Shown here in pieces: positions 42,555 to 53,179 of a DNA stretch of 64,000 nt; the first letter of the stretch is position 1, and the number at the start of each line of letters is the position of its first letter. The DNA lies in contig CM054062.1 of the NCBI GenBank assembly GCA_028641055.1, forward strand, positions 25,056,536-25,120,535, read 5' to 3'. The notes beneath the pieces were generated by a model. The model did no database searches. It saw only the letters and a program-made list of their open reading frames with translations, and had not been told where the DNA came from. Source of the stretch: Alopecurus myosuroides (taxonomy: Eukaryota > Streptophyta > Magnoliopsida > Poales > Poaceae). The position numbers and the translations under genes were made by a program.

Positions 42555-45500
42555 GAAGGCGAGCTCATCAAGTTCCTCCGTGAGAACTGGGACATTTTTG
42601 CTTGGTGTCCAGCTGACATGCCAGGCGTACCCAGGGAACTTGCTGAGCACCAACTCAAGGTTATTCCCGGATCAAAACCCGTCAAACAAGGTCTCCGTCG
42701 ATTTGACGGAAGAAGACGGAAGGCTATCGGCAAGGAAATTATCCGGCTTTTAGCAGCGGATTTCATCAAGGAGGTAATCCATACTGACTGGTCCGCAAAT
42801 CCGGTATTAGTACCGAAGAAAGACACAACTGCACTCAGAATGTGTATAGATTACACAGGATTGAACAAGTTATGTCCGAAAGATAGGTTTGCGCTGCCGC
42901 GAATCGATCAAATAATAGATGCCACTGCAGGCTCTGAGCTTTTATGCTTTTTGGATGCATACTCCGGGTACCACCAAATACGCATGAAAAAGGAAGATCA
43001 AATCAAGACTTCTTTTATAACCCCGTACGGGACGTATTACTACGTAACCATGCCTTTTGGCCTGAAGAACGCAGGTGCAACATACCAGCGTTGCATGCAA
43101 CGTTGTTTGCATAGTCAGATTGGAAAAAACGTCCATGTTTACGTGGACGATATTGCTGTCGTAACCAAGGAAAAAGATACACTCCTTGAGGATTTGCGAG
43201 AAACTTTCGAAAACTTGCGCACTTACAAGATGAAGTTGAATCCATCTAAGTGCGTATTCGGGGTTCCCTCAGGAAAACTTCTAGGTTTCATCGTTTCTCA
43301 CAGAGGAATAGAAGTGAACCCGGAAAAGATCAAGGCAATCTTGAATATCTCAAAGCCTACATGTGTAAAAGATGTCCAAAGATTGACGGGTTCCGCTGCA
43401 GCCGTCAGCAGATTCATTAGTCGGCTGGGGGATAAAGCCTTGCCACTATACAAACTGTTAAAGAAATCCGACAAGTTTGAGTGGACAGAAGAGGCCGACG
43501 CAGCGTTAACCCAGTTAAAAGAAACCTTGATGAACGCCCCCATCTTGGCATCTCCCAAAGATGAAGAACCCATGTTGTTATACCTCACGGCTACTAGTCG
43601 GGTCATCAGTGCGGTAATCGTTGTGGAACGGGCAAAAGAAGAGCAAAGCATACCAGATCAACATCCGGTATACTACATAAGCGAAGTTTTTTCTGAATCC
43701 AAACAAAGATACCCGCACTATCAGAAACTGGCATATGGCGTATTTTTCGCATCCAGAAAGCTACGCCATTACTTCCAAGGACATTCCATAACAGTGGTAT
43801 GTAAAGCACCACTAGGAGATATTATAAACAATGCGGAGGCAACCGGCCGAGTAGCTAAATGGGGCATCGAGCTGGCAGCCTTCGACATTAAGTATCAGCC
43901 AAGAACGGCAATAAAATCCCAGGTTTTGGCAGATTTCGTCGCCGACTGGACAGAAGCAATGGAAAATACACCGATGCCAGAGTCCGAGTACTGGATCATG
44001 CACTTTGACGGATCTAAGATGAAAGAAGGAGCTGGAGCCGGCGTAGTCCTAAAATCTCCCAAGGGAGACACAATGGAGTACGTATTGCAAATACACTTCA
44101 ACGCCAGTAATAATGTGGCAGAATACGAAGCTTTGCTTCATGGCTTGCATATTGCAAAAGAAATAGGGGTAAAGCGCATCTTGTGTTACGGAGACTCGGA
44201 TTTGGTACAGCATCAGCTCAACCAAACCTGGGACGCGAAAAGCCCCATAATGGCCGAATATCGGAGAACGGTGGATGAGTTTGCCATCTGTTTCTTCGGG
44301 TTCGAAGTCCTTCACATAAAAAGGGAGGAAAACTGGAGCGCGGATGCGTTAGCCCGCATGGGATCAGAGAGAGTAACAACTTTACCACCAGGGGTATTCG
44401 TCCAGCATTTGCACGAACCATCCATCAAAGGTGGAGACGTCGATTACCCTTTAGCATCTGAAACAATTGAAGTCATGTTCGTTAAACCGGATTGGACAAT
44501 CCCGTACCTAAACTTCTTAGTCAATCAGAAGTACCCGGAAGGAGCAGATGAAGTCCTGCAAAGGCAAATACAACGTCGATGCAAAGGATATGTAGTAATC
44601 AACGATCACTTATACAAACGCAGTGCTTCTGGAGTTTTTCTGCGGTGTATTTCACCAGAGGAAGGAAGAGAAATATTGCAAGAAATCCATGCCGGCGATT
44701 GCGGACATCATGCTCAATCAAAAAGCATAGTCAAAAAAGCATTCCGTGCAGGGTTTTTCTGGCTAACAGCCAAGACAGACGCCGAACGCATAGTAAATAC
44801 ATGCGAAGGATGTCAATATTATGCTAAGCAGACCAATTTGCCGGCCCAAGCATTAAAAACTATCCCTATCACTTGGCCGTTCGCGGTCTGGGGGCTAGAC
44901 ATGATGGGACCGTTCAAAACTGCAAGAGGTGGACTTACACATCTACTTGTAGCAGTAGATAAGTACACAAAATGGGTGGAGGCTAAACCCATCAAAAAGC
45001 TGGATGGCGTAACTGCCAGAAATTTCATTATTGATTTAGTAATGAGGTATGGCGTCCCACACAGCATAATAACTGATAACGGGACAAATTTCTCCATTGG
45101 AGAGTTGGCAAAATACTGCCAACAAACGGGAATTCGCTTGGATCTTGCATCTGTGGCGCACCCGCAATCTAATGGACAGGTTGAAAGAATGAACAGCTCA
45201 ATCCTGCAAGGAATACGCCCAAGACTCGAAACTCCTCTTCATAGAGCAGCCGGAGCATGGGTAGAAGAACTACCTTCCGTGTTATGGAGTATTCGAACGA
45301 CGCCAAACAGATCAACCGAGCAAACCCCGTTCTTCCTAGTTTATGGTGCGGAAGCCATGCTCCCAACGGACATGATCCATGATAGTCCAAGAGTGCAAAA
45401 TTTTGATGACTCAGATGCCGAAGAAGCACGACAGGATGCTGTCGATCTCCTAGAAGAGGAAAGAGAACTTGTGCTTCAAAGATCCGCCATCTACCAGCAA

Positions 45501-45788
45501 GGTTTACGACGTTATCATAGTCGGAAAATCAGGCATCGCTCTTTTAAAGAAGGCGACTTGGTGCTGAGATTGGTGCAGCAAAGAAAGCACAAATTGGCCC
45601 CAGTATGGGAAGGACCATTTGTCATCAGTAAAGCCATGAAGAATGGATCATATTATCTTGTCGACATTCGAGATACGGAGGATGATCCCAAAAAGCCGAA
45701 TCGCAAAAGAAAGAGAAAAATAGATGCTGAACTAGGAGAGACAAATAGGCCTTGGAGTATCCAGCAATTACGTCCCTTCTACACTTAG
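42555..45788 (+). CDS. pol: pol of the Tat element: RT-RNaseH-aRNaseH-INT
   Basis: 1077 codons in the same frame as gag-pro, directly after the UAG (EGELIKFLRENWDIFAW); the first downstream ATG is 42618. RT: YTGLNKLCPKDRFALPRID, LDAYSGYHQI, catalytic YVDDIAVV. Gypsy RNase H follows (YYISEVFSESKQRYPHYQKLAYG). A second, archaeal-type RNase H (MHFDGSKMKEGAGAG, EYEALLHGL, GDSDLVQHQ, NWSADALARMG) marks the Tat lineage. Integrase has zinc-binding CEGCQYYAK and catalytic residues in GLDMMGPF, ITDNGTNF and GQVERMN. The C-terminus (VWEGPFVISKAMKNGSYYL) is basic. No chromodomain. Catalytic motifs look intact. Confidence 0.93.
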   Translation, partial: EGELIKFLRENWDIFAWCPADMPGVPRELAEHQLKVIPGSKPVKQGLRRFDGRRRKAIGKEIIRLLAADFIKEVIHTDWSANPVLVPKKDTTALRMCIDYTGLNKLCPKDRFALPRIDQIIDATAGSELLCFLDAYSGYHQIRMKKEDQIKTSFITPYGTYYYVTMPFGLKNAGATYQRCMQRCLHSQIGKNVHVYVDDIAVVTKEKDTLLEDLRETFENLRTYKMKLNPSKCVFGVPSGKLLGFIVSHRGIEVNPEKIKAILNISKPTCVKDVQRLTGSAAAVSRFISRLGDKALPLYKLLKKSDKFEWTEEADAALTQLKETLMNAPILASPKDEEPMLLYLTATSRVISAVIVVERAKEEQSIPDQHPVYYISEVFSESKQRYPHYQKLAYGVFFASRKLRHYFQGHSITVVCKAPLGDIINNAEATGRVAKWGIELAAFDIKYQPRTAIKSQVLADFVADWTEAMENTPMPESEYWIMHFDGSKMKEGAGAGVVLKSPKGDTMEYVLQIHFNASNNVAEYEALLHGLHIAKEIGVKRILCYGDSDLVQHQLNQTWDAKSPIMAEYRRTVDEFAICFFGFEVLHIKREENWSADALARMGSERVTTLPPGVFVQHLHEPSIKGGDVDYPLASETIEVMFVKPDWTIPYLNFLVNQKYPEGADEVLQRQIQRRCKGYVVINDHLYKRSASGVFLRCISPEEGREILQEIHAGDCGHHAQSKSIVKKAFRAGFFWLTAKTDAERIVNTCEGCQYYAKQTNLPAQALKTIPITWPFAVWGLDMMGPFKTARGGLTHLLVAVDKYTKWVEAKPIKKLDGVTARNFIIDLVMRYGVPHSIITDNGTNFSIGELAKYCQQTGIRLDLASVAHPQSNGQVERMNSSILQGIRPRLETPLHRAAGAWVEELPSVLWSIRTTPNRSTEQTPFFLVYGAEAMLPTDMIHDSPRVQNFDDSDAEEARQDAVDLLEEERELVLQRSAIYQQGLRRYHSRKIRHRSFKEGDLVLRLVQQRKHKLAPVWEGPFVISKAMKNGSYYLVDIRDTEDDPKKPNRKRKRKIDAELGETNRPWSIQQLRPFYT

Positions 45789-46384
45789 TTCAATTTCTAT
45801 GTAAACATCTTTGAGATCATGAAATAAAGTTATCGGAATTCATATTCATTATAAGTACAAAATATTTCCGTTTTTTCTATTTCCCAATGATCTTACAAAT
45901 ACTCAATGTTGACCCGAATTGTGCCTGCGTGCTCGGTGTTTAAAAGCTGAATGATTCGACCTGTTAAAGGTTAAAGGAAACTCGGATTGTGCCTGCGTGC
46001 CCAAGTTTCAGAACAGTTCCTTATTTTCTCTAAGTCTTATCTGATCGTGCGTATGCTGGGTTACTGGAACTAGTTAGTAAAAATGCCTTTAGCATGATTC
46101 ATGTTTTCGAGTTTCAAAACTGCTTGGTTCGTCCCCAGTTACTCGGCATAACGATTCATAGTGCTATTTGGGTCATTTCAAACACTAAGAACAGTTAAAG
46201 CATGTATACCAGATTACTTAGAAGATAAAGGAGCAGCCAAACCCGGAAAAACTTTGCAAGAAGTTTGAAATCGCAAAAGGCGGAGTTCTTGTTTCGACAA
46301 ATGACATAGAAGTATTACAATATGAGTTACATTGTAAAAAAGCTACTATACGCATCCATCATCCAGGTTAAAGTGCGCCCCCTT
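45789..46384 (+). other. Spacer between pol and the antisense gene
   Basis: Non-coding. The phrase GGATTGTGCCTGCGTGC or a one-base variant occurs twice (about 45915 and 45985). It should contain the 3' UTR of the antisense transcript; its end was not identified. Confidence 0.5.
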
Positions 46385-49241
46385 TTAAATTTCTGAGTCT
46401 TCATCACTGCCATCATTCTCGGGGGCTGCGGGCACCTCTTCTTCCGGATAAGTAATGGAGATATTTACCATGGAAGCAATCTGTGTGGCATGGCCTTCAA
46501 CTTCTTTAAAGATTGCATTCATTTGTGCTTCTGAACATTCTTGAGGAATACCGGATGCTACTCGCCAGGATTTTGCATCAGGGTAGTGTAAGCGCATGAG
46601 GCCAAGTGCCATTCGCGCACCACCCCGTGCGGCAGAGCGAAGGAAAGATTCCTTCGAATTTGCTACTTCCATAATGCCATCCGGAAGTCGGTAAACTTCT
46701 GAGAATTGTATACTGCTGGTAGGCAGGAATTTATTAAGTAAATGCATCCCTGCATTTCTGATTGAATTCCATATCTTCCCAAAGGCCCGGATCTTTTCCG
46801 TCCGAGAAATCCCTGGAAAATTTCCTGCTTTTTGACAAAAGGCAAAGATTAGATAAATAAGAATATGACATGAAAGTATTGGTAAAAGAAGATAACTTAC
46901 CAAGAACTGCGTCAATTTCATCGCTTTCTTTCATACGAGGAAATAGCATACTTTCTAAATCATTGATAATGGATTTATCCTCTGCTGCCTGCAAAGAAGC
47001 CTTGGATTGCGCAATCCCAAGGGCTAGATTACTGGCTTCCAGTTCTTCTCGAACTTTTGAAAGTTCTCTTTGAAGGTTGGAGTTTTCTTCACGAAGTTGA
47101 GAAAAATAAGCAGCGTTCGCTGTAAGTTTCTTGGCTTTGGTTAAAGCAGCTGGAAAGCAGGGACAAAATAATCCGACATTACGGTAAGGTTTAGAAAAAA
47201 CTTTCCAGCAAAAGTCAACAAACACGAAGAAAAATACCGGTGGCTTTGGATAATTGCTTTTGAGTCGACGCCAGTTCGTTGCTCTTTGACTCAATAGCAG
47301 ATTGAAGTGTTTTTACTTCTTTGCTTTTGAGGCTAAGTTTTTTCAAAACTTCCACGTTTATGGCGTCTGCGGAATGCTGAAACATGGAAATGAAAGCCAG
47401 ATGCTTAAGTTTGAACAAGCATACAAAGAATCATTAAGAGGAATTTAGATTTTCAACTTAATGCTTGGGGGCTAGAGGTATTACCTGGCTCATTTCTCGC
47501 AAATCAGTTAAAGTCTCCTTGAATTCTCGGGCATATTCCATGAAAAGAATTCCTACGTGGTGAAGGCCATCGTGTATGACCTGCCGGGGCGAGAATGCGA
47601 TATTGTTGCGGATAACTAATCCATTTTGCGGCCAAGGGCGAATCAGAGGCGCAGGAGCAAAAAACTTCTTAGCTTCCGGACGAATATATCCGAGTTCGTC
47701 GAAAAGTTCTTCTTTCACTCGGATATCATCTGGAGCGGGAATGGATTCGTTTCTGACGGGTGATTGAAGATTTCCGCCCATCGGCATATTCGTTTTCCCC
47801 TTTTTTCCTGCAGCTGCAGAAGGGAATTCTTCTTTGATGGTAGTTTGCCTCTTGCGCTTTTGGGTGTTGTAAAACTCGGCGTACAATTGGCTGATTTCAG
47901 CATCAGAAGCAAGATCATCTTCTCCAAGTTCGTCAAACTAGGAAAGAATCGGCAGTATGTTAAAGATAAAGAGAGAAGATAATCTGAGGAAACTCAGAAA
48001 CAAGGGAAGAGAAGTACCTTAGGAACCAGATTTTCCGCATGATATATGGCTAGACTCTCTTCAACCTGGCTATTAGCAGCAACTATCTGATGAAGGCGTT
48101 CGACAAAATCCTTCTTGCTAAAGGATCTATCAGTGCCTCTCATGCTATCTTCCGGTCCCGTGTACTCACAAAGAAGTCGGGAACGAAGGGATAAAGGTTG
48201 TACGCGACGCCCAAACCAGCATAACACGATATCCTTCCAAACCAAAGGTGGTTGAGAAGAAGAAAGTTTGGCAATGCGACGCTTTATTTTCATCAGGCTT
48301 TCAGGCAAATCCTCTGTTATTTCAAGTGTCCAATTTTCATGAGGAATGGCAGCAGAATTAACGAAGGGAGGAAGTCCGGTTTCTTTGTTGGGGAACGGAA
48401 TGTCTTGATGATAAAAGAAAGAACCTAGCCAAGATTGGTCAGGTTTCGGCATTCTTATCCTGGGGTACCATTCTTCCCTAAAGTTTCTAAGGATAAAAGA
48501 TATGGTACCGCAGATGGGTGAGACACCGTTTGTGATATTGTGTTTTACCTCGAAACAATAATGCCAGAAGTCTAAATTGGGAGTTATTCCAAGATACCCT
48601 TCGAAAAGAGCTTGGAAACTAGCTAATTGGAGGATGGAATTTGGAGAGATATTGTGGGGTTGGACACCATAGAAATTGAGGACGTCTAGGAAAAAGGCGG
48701 AAGGAGGGAAACCCATACCTCTCGTGATATGAGAAGTGAGGAGGACGCGTTCACCTTCCCTTGGCTTGGGCTCTGGCTCATTCTTCGAGATCCGCCATTT
48801 GCCTTTAACTATTAAACCGTCCCTGGACATCCGACGAAGGAGGACGAGTGAAGTATCACTCTGATTCCAAATTCCGACAAATTCTGCTTCTTCGTCAGAT
48901 CCGGCGGAGAAGCGCTCAGTGCCACGAGAGTGAGTCTTGACCTCCGCCGTTTCCCGTGTGAACGGCGGGGATGTTGTCGTGCTTGGACCCGCTACGTCCG
49001 CGGCGGCGAAAGCGTTTCCCCCGCCCGCCGCGGATGCCGTGGTTCTTTCCGGCCCGCCGCCGGCATGCTTGGGCGACCCCAGCTGTGGATCCAGGTCGCC
49101 CAAAGGCTCGTTGATGGAGGCACGGGCCGGTGAGGACGACGGAGAGGCCATCGTTTTCGGCGGTGACGCAGCGCTCCGGTGTGCAAAGGGCTCGTCGGGG
49201 TAAGGATTTGTTCTAAGCTCTCGTGCTCGCGTTTGCGTCAA
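46385..49241 (-). CDS. Antisense extra gene of the Tat element (Transposase_28-like), 5 exons
   Basis: A spliced minus-strand gene between pol and the 3' LTR. My exons: 49241-48018, 47937-47485, 47376-47238, 47149-46901, 46824-46385. All introns are GT-AG, the phases agree, and the sum is 2505 nt or 834 aa plus stop. A TATA box lies 52 bp upstream of the start. The N-terminus is low-complexity Ser/Pro/Ala. Residues ~150-300 (HITRGMGFPPSAFFLDVLNF, NSILQLASFQALFEGYLGI, DFWHYCFEV) match the plant 'putative gypsy type transposon' family (Transposase_28, PF04195) by recognition. A Lys/Arg-rich segment (QKRKRQTTIKEE) and a coiled coil (exons 3-4) follow, with an acidic tail. Antisense extra ORFs are known in Tat elements; function unknown. 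No stops, so it is probably expressed. An alternative start is 49151. Confidence 0.85.
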
Positions 49242-49292
49242 TGGCGTGGGCAGAAGGAATGAGGAAAGATTTTCGAGGAGGAAGGAGATGGC

Positions 49293-49300
49293 TATTTATA
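49293..49300 (-). promoter_or_regulatory. TATA box of the antisense gene
   Basis: TATAAATA on the minus strand (context CTATAAATAGCC), 52-59 bp upstream of the start codon. The implied transcript start near 49265 leaves a short ~24-nt leader. It is separate from the LTR promoter. Confidence 0.7.
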
Positions 49301-49680
49301 GCCTGTAAACCCTCTAGATACGCGCCAACGGCTCTTTTGACCGTTGGATGTTTGACGCGTGTCGCTCGCCGGAAAATCCGGGAAACGGAACGACAGAGGA
49401 ATGATGGCTATCTCCTCGTTTCTCGTGAGAATCTGTCAGAGATACGTTGCAGGGTTTCCCGCGTGAAACCAAGCGGCGCTTGCGTCAGCATGATTAAAGC
49501 GCTGATGTCACGTGTTCCTTTTCCGCGAAGGATCGCGAGAAGAAAAGCCGGATTTTCATAGTTCCGAGTTTTATGTTACCATCTCCTTTGAAAGGAAAGA
49601 AGAAAGAATCAAGACTGCTGAATCAAGTTTCCCGGACAAAATGTATTTGACGAAAGGCGGAGTTTCAGAGTTTTGATCCT
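49301..49680. other. Upstream region of the antisense gene
   Basis: No coding signal. By position it is promoter for the antisense gene and the sequence before the polypurine tract. Confidence 0.4.
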
Positions 49681-49693
49681 TCCTGGGGGCTAC
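49681..49693 (+). other. Polypurine tract of the Tat element
   Basis: TCCTGGGGGCTAC directly before the 3' LTR; GGGGGCTA is the usual form in this lineage. Confidence 0.8.
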
Positions 49694-50267
49694 TGTCGGA
49701 TATATACCGAATAGGGGTATAGAAGATGGTAGACAAAAGTGCCGGACTACCAGGGTGGCCCAAGCGGTAGTGGGCTTAGGTCCATTGGGCGGCCCAGTAG
49801 TCCGACGCGTAGAAGCCGGATTCTAGAAGAACCCGGATCACGGCCCGCGTGATCTGGCTTGGAGGAGAAGACGGATTCCTTACTTTCCAAGTTACAAGTT
49901 AAACGTAGTCTTCTAGGTTTCTGGTTCTGTAAGCCCTAATCCGGCTATTATATAAGGCCGGACGGGAGATAAGTTCAATAAGTTCCTTTTAGTCCAAGGT
50001 TCTAGGTTCTAGCTTAAGCCTTGCGCAACTCGCCGGGAAGTTCATCCTCGTCGAGTAGCTAGATCTATTCCCTTACATTGTAACCTTATTATACGGGCTT
50101 TAGTCCCTCATAGTGAGAAGTGCAGGAGTAGGTACGCCGTACTGTCGCGACGTACCGAACCTGGGTAAATCCCGTGTTCTGTGTTTACTACGCTATCCCG
50201 TTACCCCACGTCTCTACCGTAGTCTCATGGCACCCCAGTCTATGAAAACTACTACGATGTCTCGACA
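49694..50267 (+). repeat. 3' LTR of Tat element
   Basis: 574 bp; I found no difference from the 5' LTR on reading both through. Followed by GCTGG and then the LINE coding sequence. Confidence 0.95.
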
Positions 50268-50272
50268 GCTGG

Positions 50273-50490
50273 AAAGAGTGGCGAGGGATATTTTTATCCC
50301 ACATGGATGGCCGCTTGATTTACGGATTACGGCTCAATAGGCGACAGTTGATTCTTCATCTTGATTGTAATCGATTTGTTGCGTTCCGATATACTATTAT
50401 TTTATACTTTGTCGGCTGTGTGCATCATGTTATGCAGAAGCCGGGTGTAATACTTTTTCTAAAGTAATAAAGCTCATTATCAAAAAAAAA
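50273..50490 (+). pseudogene. LINE 3' end beyond the Tat insertion
   Basis: Last ~22 codons of ORF2 (VARDIFIPHGWPLDLRITAQ, stop at 50338-50340), then a 3' UTR with GGCTGTGTGCATCATG and GCCGGGTGTAAT, and a poly-A of nine. The same tail motif recurs at 50575-50620 and 55855-55890 on the minus strand. Confidence 0.85.
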
Positions 50491-50523
50491 TTACAACACA
50501 GGCCACAAGCTATCTTTCGGTCG

Positions 50524-51641
50524 TTTTTTTTTTGGATAAAGGGAAGTATATAAATATCGCGGAGATACAAATTACACCCGGCCTCTGCAACAACGCAATA
50601 GATGCACACAGCCGAAAGACAATAAAAAAAGAAATAAAAAGAAAAGTCTCGCTACAGAGTTACAGCCCTCGCGGTATCCGCACAACCACCACCTAAACAA
50701 CAGTTGATGTCCATCTCTTCGAAAACAACGTCTCCAAGAAGAACGATGGCAGGCATAACCAATTAAGGCCAGACCTTGGGTTTTCACCCTGAAGATAATC
50801 CTCGCTCTCAAAACAACGGCTCCAAGAAGACCAGTGCCAGGCACAACCAATTAAGGCCAGACCTTGGGCTTTCACCCTGAAAGGTAGGACTTTGGACTTC
50901 ACGCATGTTGTCGCCCCCTCTTACATACGGCTGCCACGAATCTTGTAACTCCAAGCAAGTCCCCCATCGATGCAAAGACTCCGAACACCGTAGTCCTCCA
51001 ATCTCACCTTCGATGACTGAGCATTGTGACCGAATTCCACCGATCCAGCAATCTCCGGGCGTGGGGAGTTCGCCGGCGGAGCCTTTCGGGTCGACACCCC
51101 GGCTTGATCAAAGAGAAGCTACATCAGTATCTTCATCTTCGCGCGATGGGAAACCCAAGGACCACCCGCGAAACGACTCCCAGCAGGGAATTTGCGGGAG
51201 GGTTCCGCATCCGCCGCCACCGGGAGCCCTGCCGCCGACAGTCCCTAGCACCACCGCCTCCCGCCGCCAAAGATAGAGGAGGCCGCGCCGCCCGGGAGCC
51301 AAGCCAATGGCGCCGCCGCTGCCACGCGGCCGCCGCACCATGGCCGAGCCACCCAAGATCCCATCGGCGGCGCCACCACCCCGGCCAGCGCCGGCTGCCC
51401 ACGCAGACCTAGCAACTAGCCGCCGCCCCGGCGTCCGTGCTCCGCCGTCCACGCAAGCCGTCCAGGGCCGACTAACGCATCTGGCCGGAGGCCTCCCGCC
51501 GCGTTTGTGCTGAGGAGGCGAGGACCCGCCGGCCTCCGTCCACCACGCGGAGGGTTGTGCCTCCGGTGGCTTCCTCCGGCGGCGGCGGGTGGATGGGGAG
51601 GAGGAGTGTGGGGGCGGCGGCGGCTAGGGTTTCGCCCGTGC
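50524..51641 (-). mobile_element. Short non-autonomous LINE-like element
   Basis: In minus orientation it begins near 51641 with a GC-rich leader (GGGCGAAACCCTAGCCGCCG) and ends in the LINE-type tail (GCAGAGGCCGGGTGTAA) and a poly-A (T run from 50524). Flanks CTTTCGGTCG (50514-50523) and CTTTCGTTCG (51642-51651) form a 10-bp target duplication with one mismatch. No endonuclease or RT is present, so it looks like a leader fused to a 3' tail, mobilised in trans. Confidence 0.6.
50711..50882. repeat. Tandem duplication (~82 bp x 2)
   Basis: Two imperfect copies (about 50711-50794 and 50801-50882) sharing AATTAAGGCCAGACCTTGGG and TTTCACCCTGAA, within the LINE-like element. Confidence 0.75.
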
Positions 51642-51651
51642 CTTTCGTTCG

Positions 51652-52596
51652 TACTGCGCCAAAAACCTGCAGACACAAACCAGCAATGTAATGTAAACCT
51701 TAATTACACTAGTAGTATTTCTTGGAAGAATGTGTAGCAAGTTTCCGGAATGCACCAATTGAAATTGTCTTTCTTCCCTCGTGTTCTTACTCACTGGATC
51801 CGTATTGGACAGCAGGGAGATCTTATAGTTTTGGCCTCGGGCTCTAATATTGTGACTAAATTAATTTGATGGATGAGGCAGACACTTGAGCTACCGGTGC
51901 ATTACAAGCCTACCATAAGGGTGTACAAGTGGCCCATCTCAAAGCTGTCACAACAAAACGTAGGGCCAGTGACTGGGACTAGAGTATATCTATCAGGTCA
52001 GTGATAACAAATCCATTTCAGCAGCTCAGGACCCATGAAAGGGGATAAGAGGGCTGCACAGGAGCATGCTTGCTTTTCGTTCATCAACTCTAAACAGTTG
52101 TGTTCTTCGACAAGTCGGTGTACAAGGCGGAACTTGTCAAGTTGGCATTTAATTAAGGGCATTATTTCAGGGGAAAAAAAATAACATTGAGAGGGCATTT
52201 TTTGTTCTCCTTATCCATTCTTGGAGAACATGTAAAGATACACTCAAAGCTTTGGTTCGTGACAAGGATGTGAGAAGTTATTGCAATCTTATCTGTCAAG
52301 CTCCGTGTTCTATGCAAACTTCGACGTCATTGCGATGTTGCGAGGGGAGAATTCATGCGGATATTTGATGACTTGCAGGAAAGGCTGATGATCCGACAAC
52401 AGCGTAAGACCAGAATCACCTCCAGACGAAAAAGTTGACCGCGGCTACATGACGCCGTGAAGCGGAAAATACTGGAAAGTGACACTGTAATCAGTTAATG
52501 CTAGGTTTCAGGTTGAGAAGAACAAACTAGGATAATACGTACTTACTAGAAGAATACGTACTTACTAGAAGATTCTCGAAAAAAAAATACTTACTA
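51652..52596. other. Unclassified host DNA with a 19-bp tandem pair
   Basis: No gene recognised. AATACGTACTTACTAGAAG occurs twice head to tail at 52534-52552 and 52553-52571. Confidence 0.5.
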
Positions 52597-52767
52597 CTTC
52601 CTCCGTATCAAAATATAAGATATTTAACTTTTTTCTAGACAAAATGTATCTAGACATGTTTTATGTGTAAATTCGTGTGCATCTTGCGCTAAAACATGTC
52701 TAGATACGTGTTATCTAGTAAACAGTAAAACATGTTATATTTCGGTTACATTTCGGTACTGACTGAG
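52597..52767. mobile_element. Degenerate Stowaway MITE
   Basis: The left end CTTCCTCCGTATCAAAATAT follows TA. The interior ACAAAATGTATCTAGACATG is mirrored by ACATGTCTAGATACGTGTT near 52700, the usual self-complementary core. The right terminus has decayed. Confidence 0.6.
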
Positions 52768-53068
52768 TAGAAGTTAAATCATTGACAAGGCGTGATCTCA
52801 TCCCGCTCTTATCTCCGAGGAGATGTACAACTAGGTGTGGAGCGAGCAACTGCGGATTCAAACATAGCGATACTGTTTGGCCGTGATTGCACAGAGAAAT
52901 TCCGTTATTTCGTCAGGACCAACATACAAGCATGATAAATTCAGTTGAATGCCTGAGTTCGTAGAAGGATAAATAACCATCCAGCGGAAAAAAAAAATAC
53001 ACACACACAAACTAAGACTGAAGCTTCACACTGGGTTCCAAGGCGATAACAAGTCCAGCCATAAACAG
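52768..53068. other. Spacer
   Basis: No coding signal; a short A run and CA repeat lie near 52986-53010. Confidence 0.4.
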
Positions 53069-53179
53069 ATCTGTCTATGATCATCTGCTAGCTGAAGTGA
53101 AATGTCTACTTAGTTTTCAGGATTTTAGATTTATGAAAATTTCTAGGGAACAAAATGGAGTTGCCCATTGTTTAGCTAA

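Larger units (their letters stand above)
38320..50267 (+). mobile_element. Young Ty3/gypsy Tat-lineage LTR retrotransposon
   Basis: 11,948 bp with 574-bp LTRs that look identical base for base, flanked by perfect GCTGG duplications (38315-38319 and 50268-50272). The internal region has a primer site, gag-pro-RT-RNaseH-archaeal-type RNaseH-integrase in one frame with a single UAG, then an antisense spliced gene before the polypurine tract. The second RNase H and the post-pol extra gene place it in the Tat (Retand-like) lineage. LTR identity implies very recent insertion. Confidence 0.95.
36641..50490 (+). mobile_element. 5'-truncated LINE split by the Tat element
   Basis: Left part 36641-38319, right part 50273-50490, ending AGTAATAAAGCTCATTATC and a poly-A of nine. 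The target duplication TTACAACA is present at 36633-36640 and right after the poly-A at 50491-50498. This is the signature of target-primed reverse transcription with 5' truncation inside the RT domain. Confidence 0.88.

Noticed and set aside
50113..50340. Frame running from the 3' LTR into VARDIFIPHGW
   Set aside because: Chance fusion of the gag N-terminal frame in the LTR with the LINE C-terminus created by the insertion.
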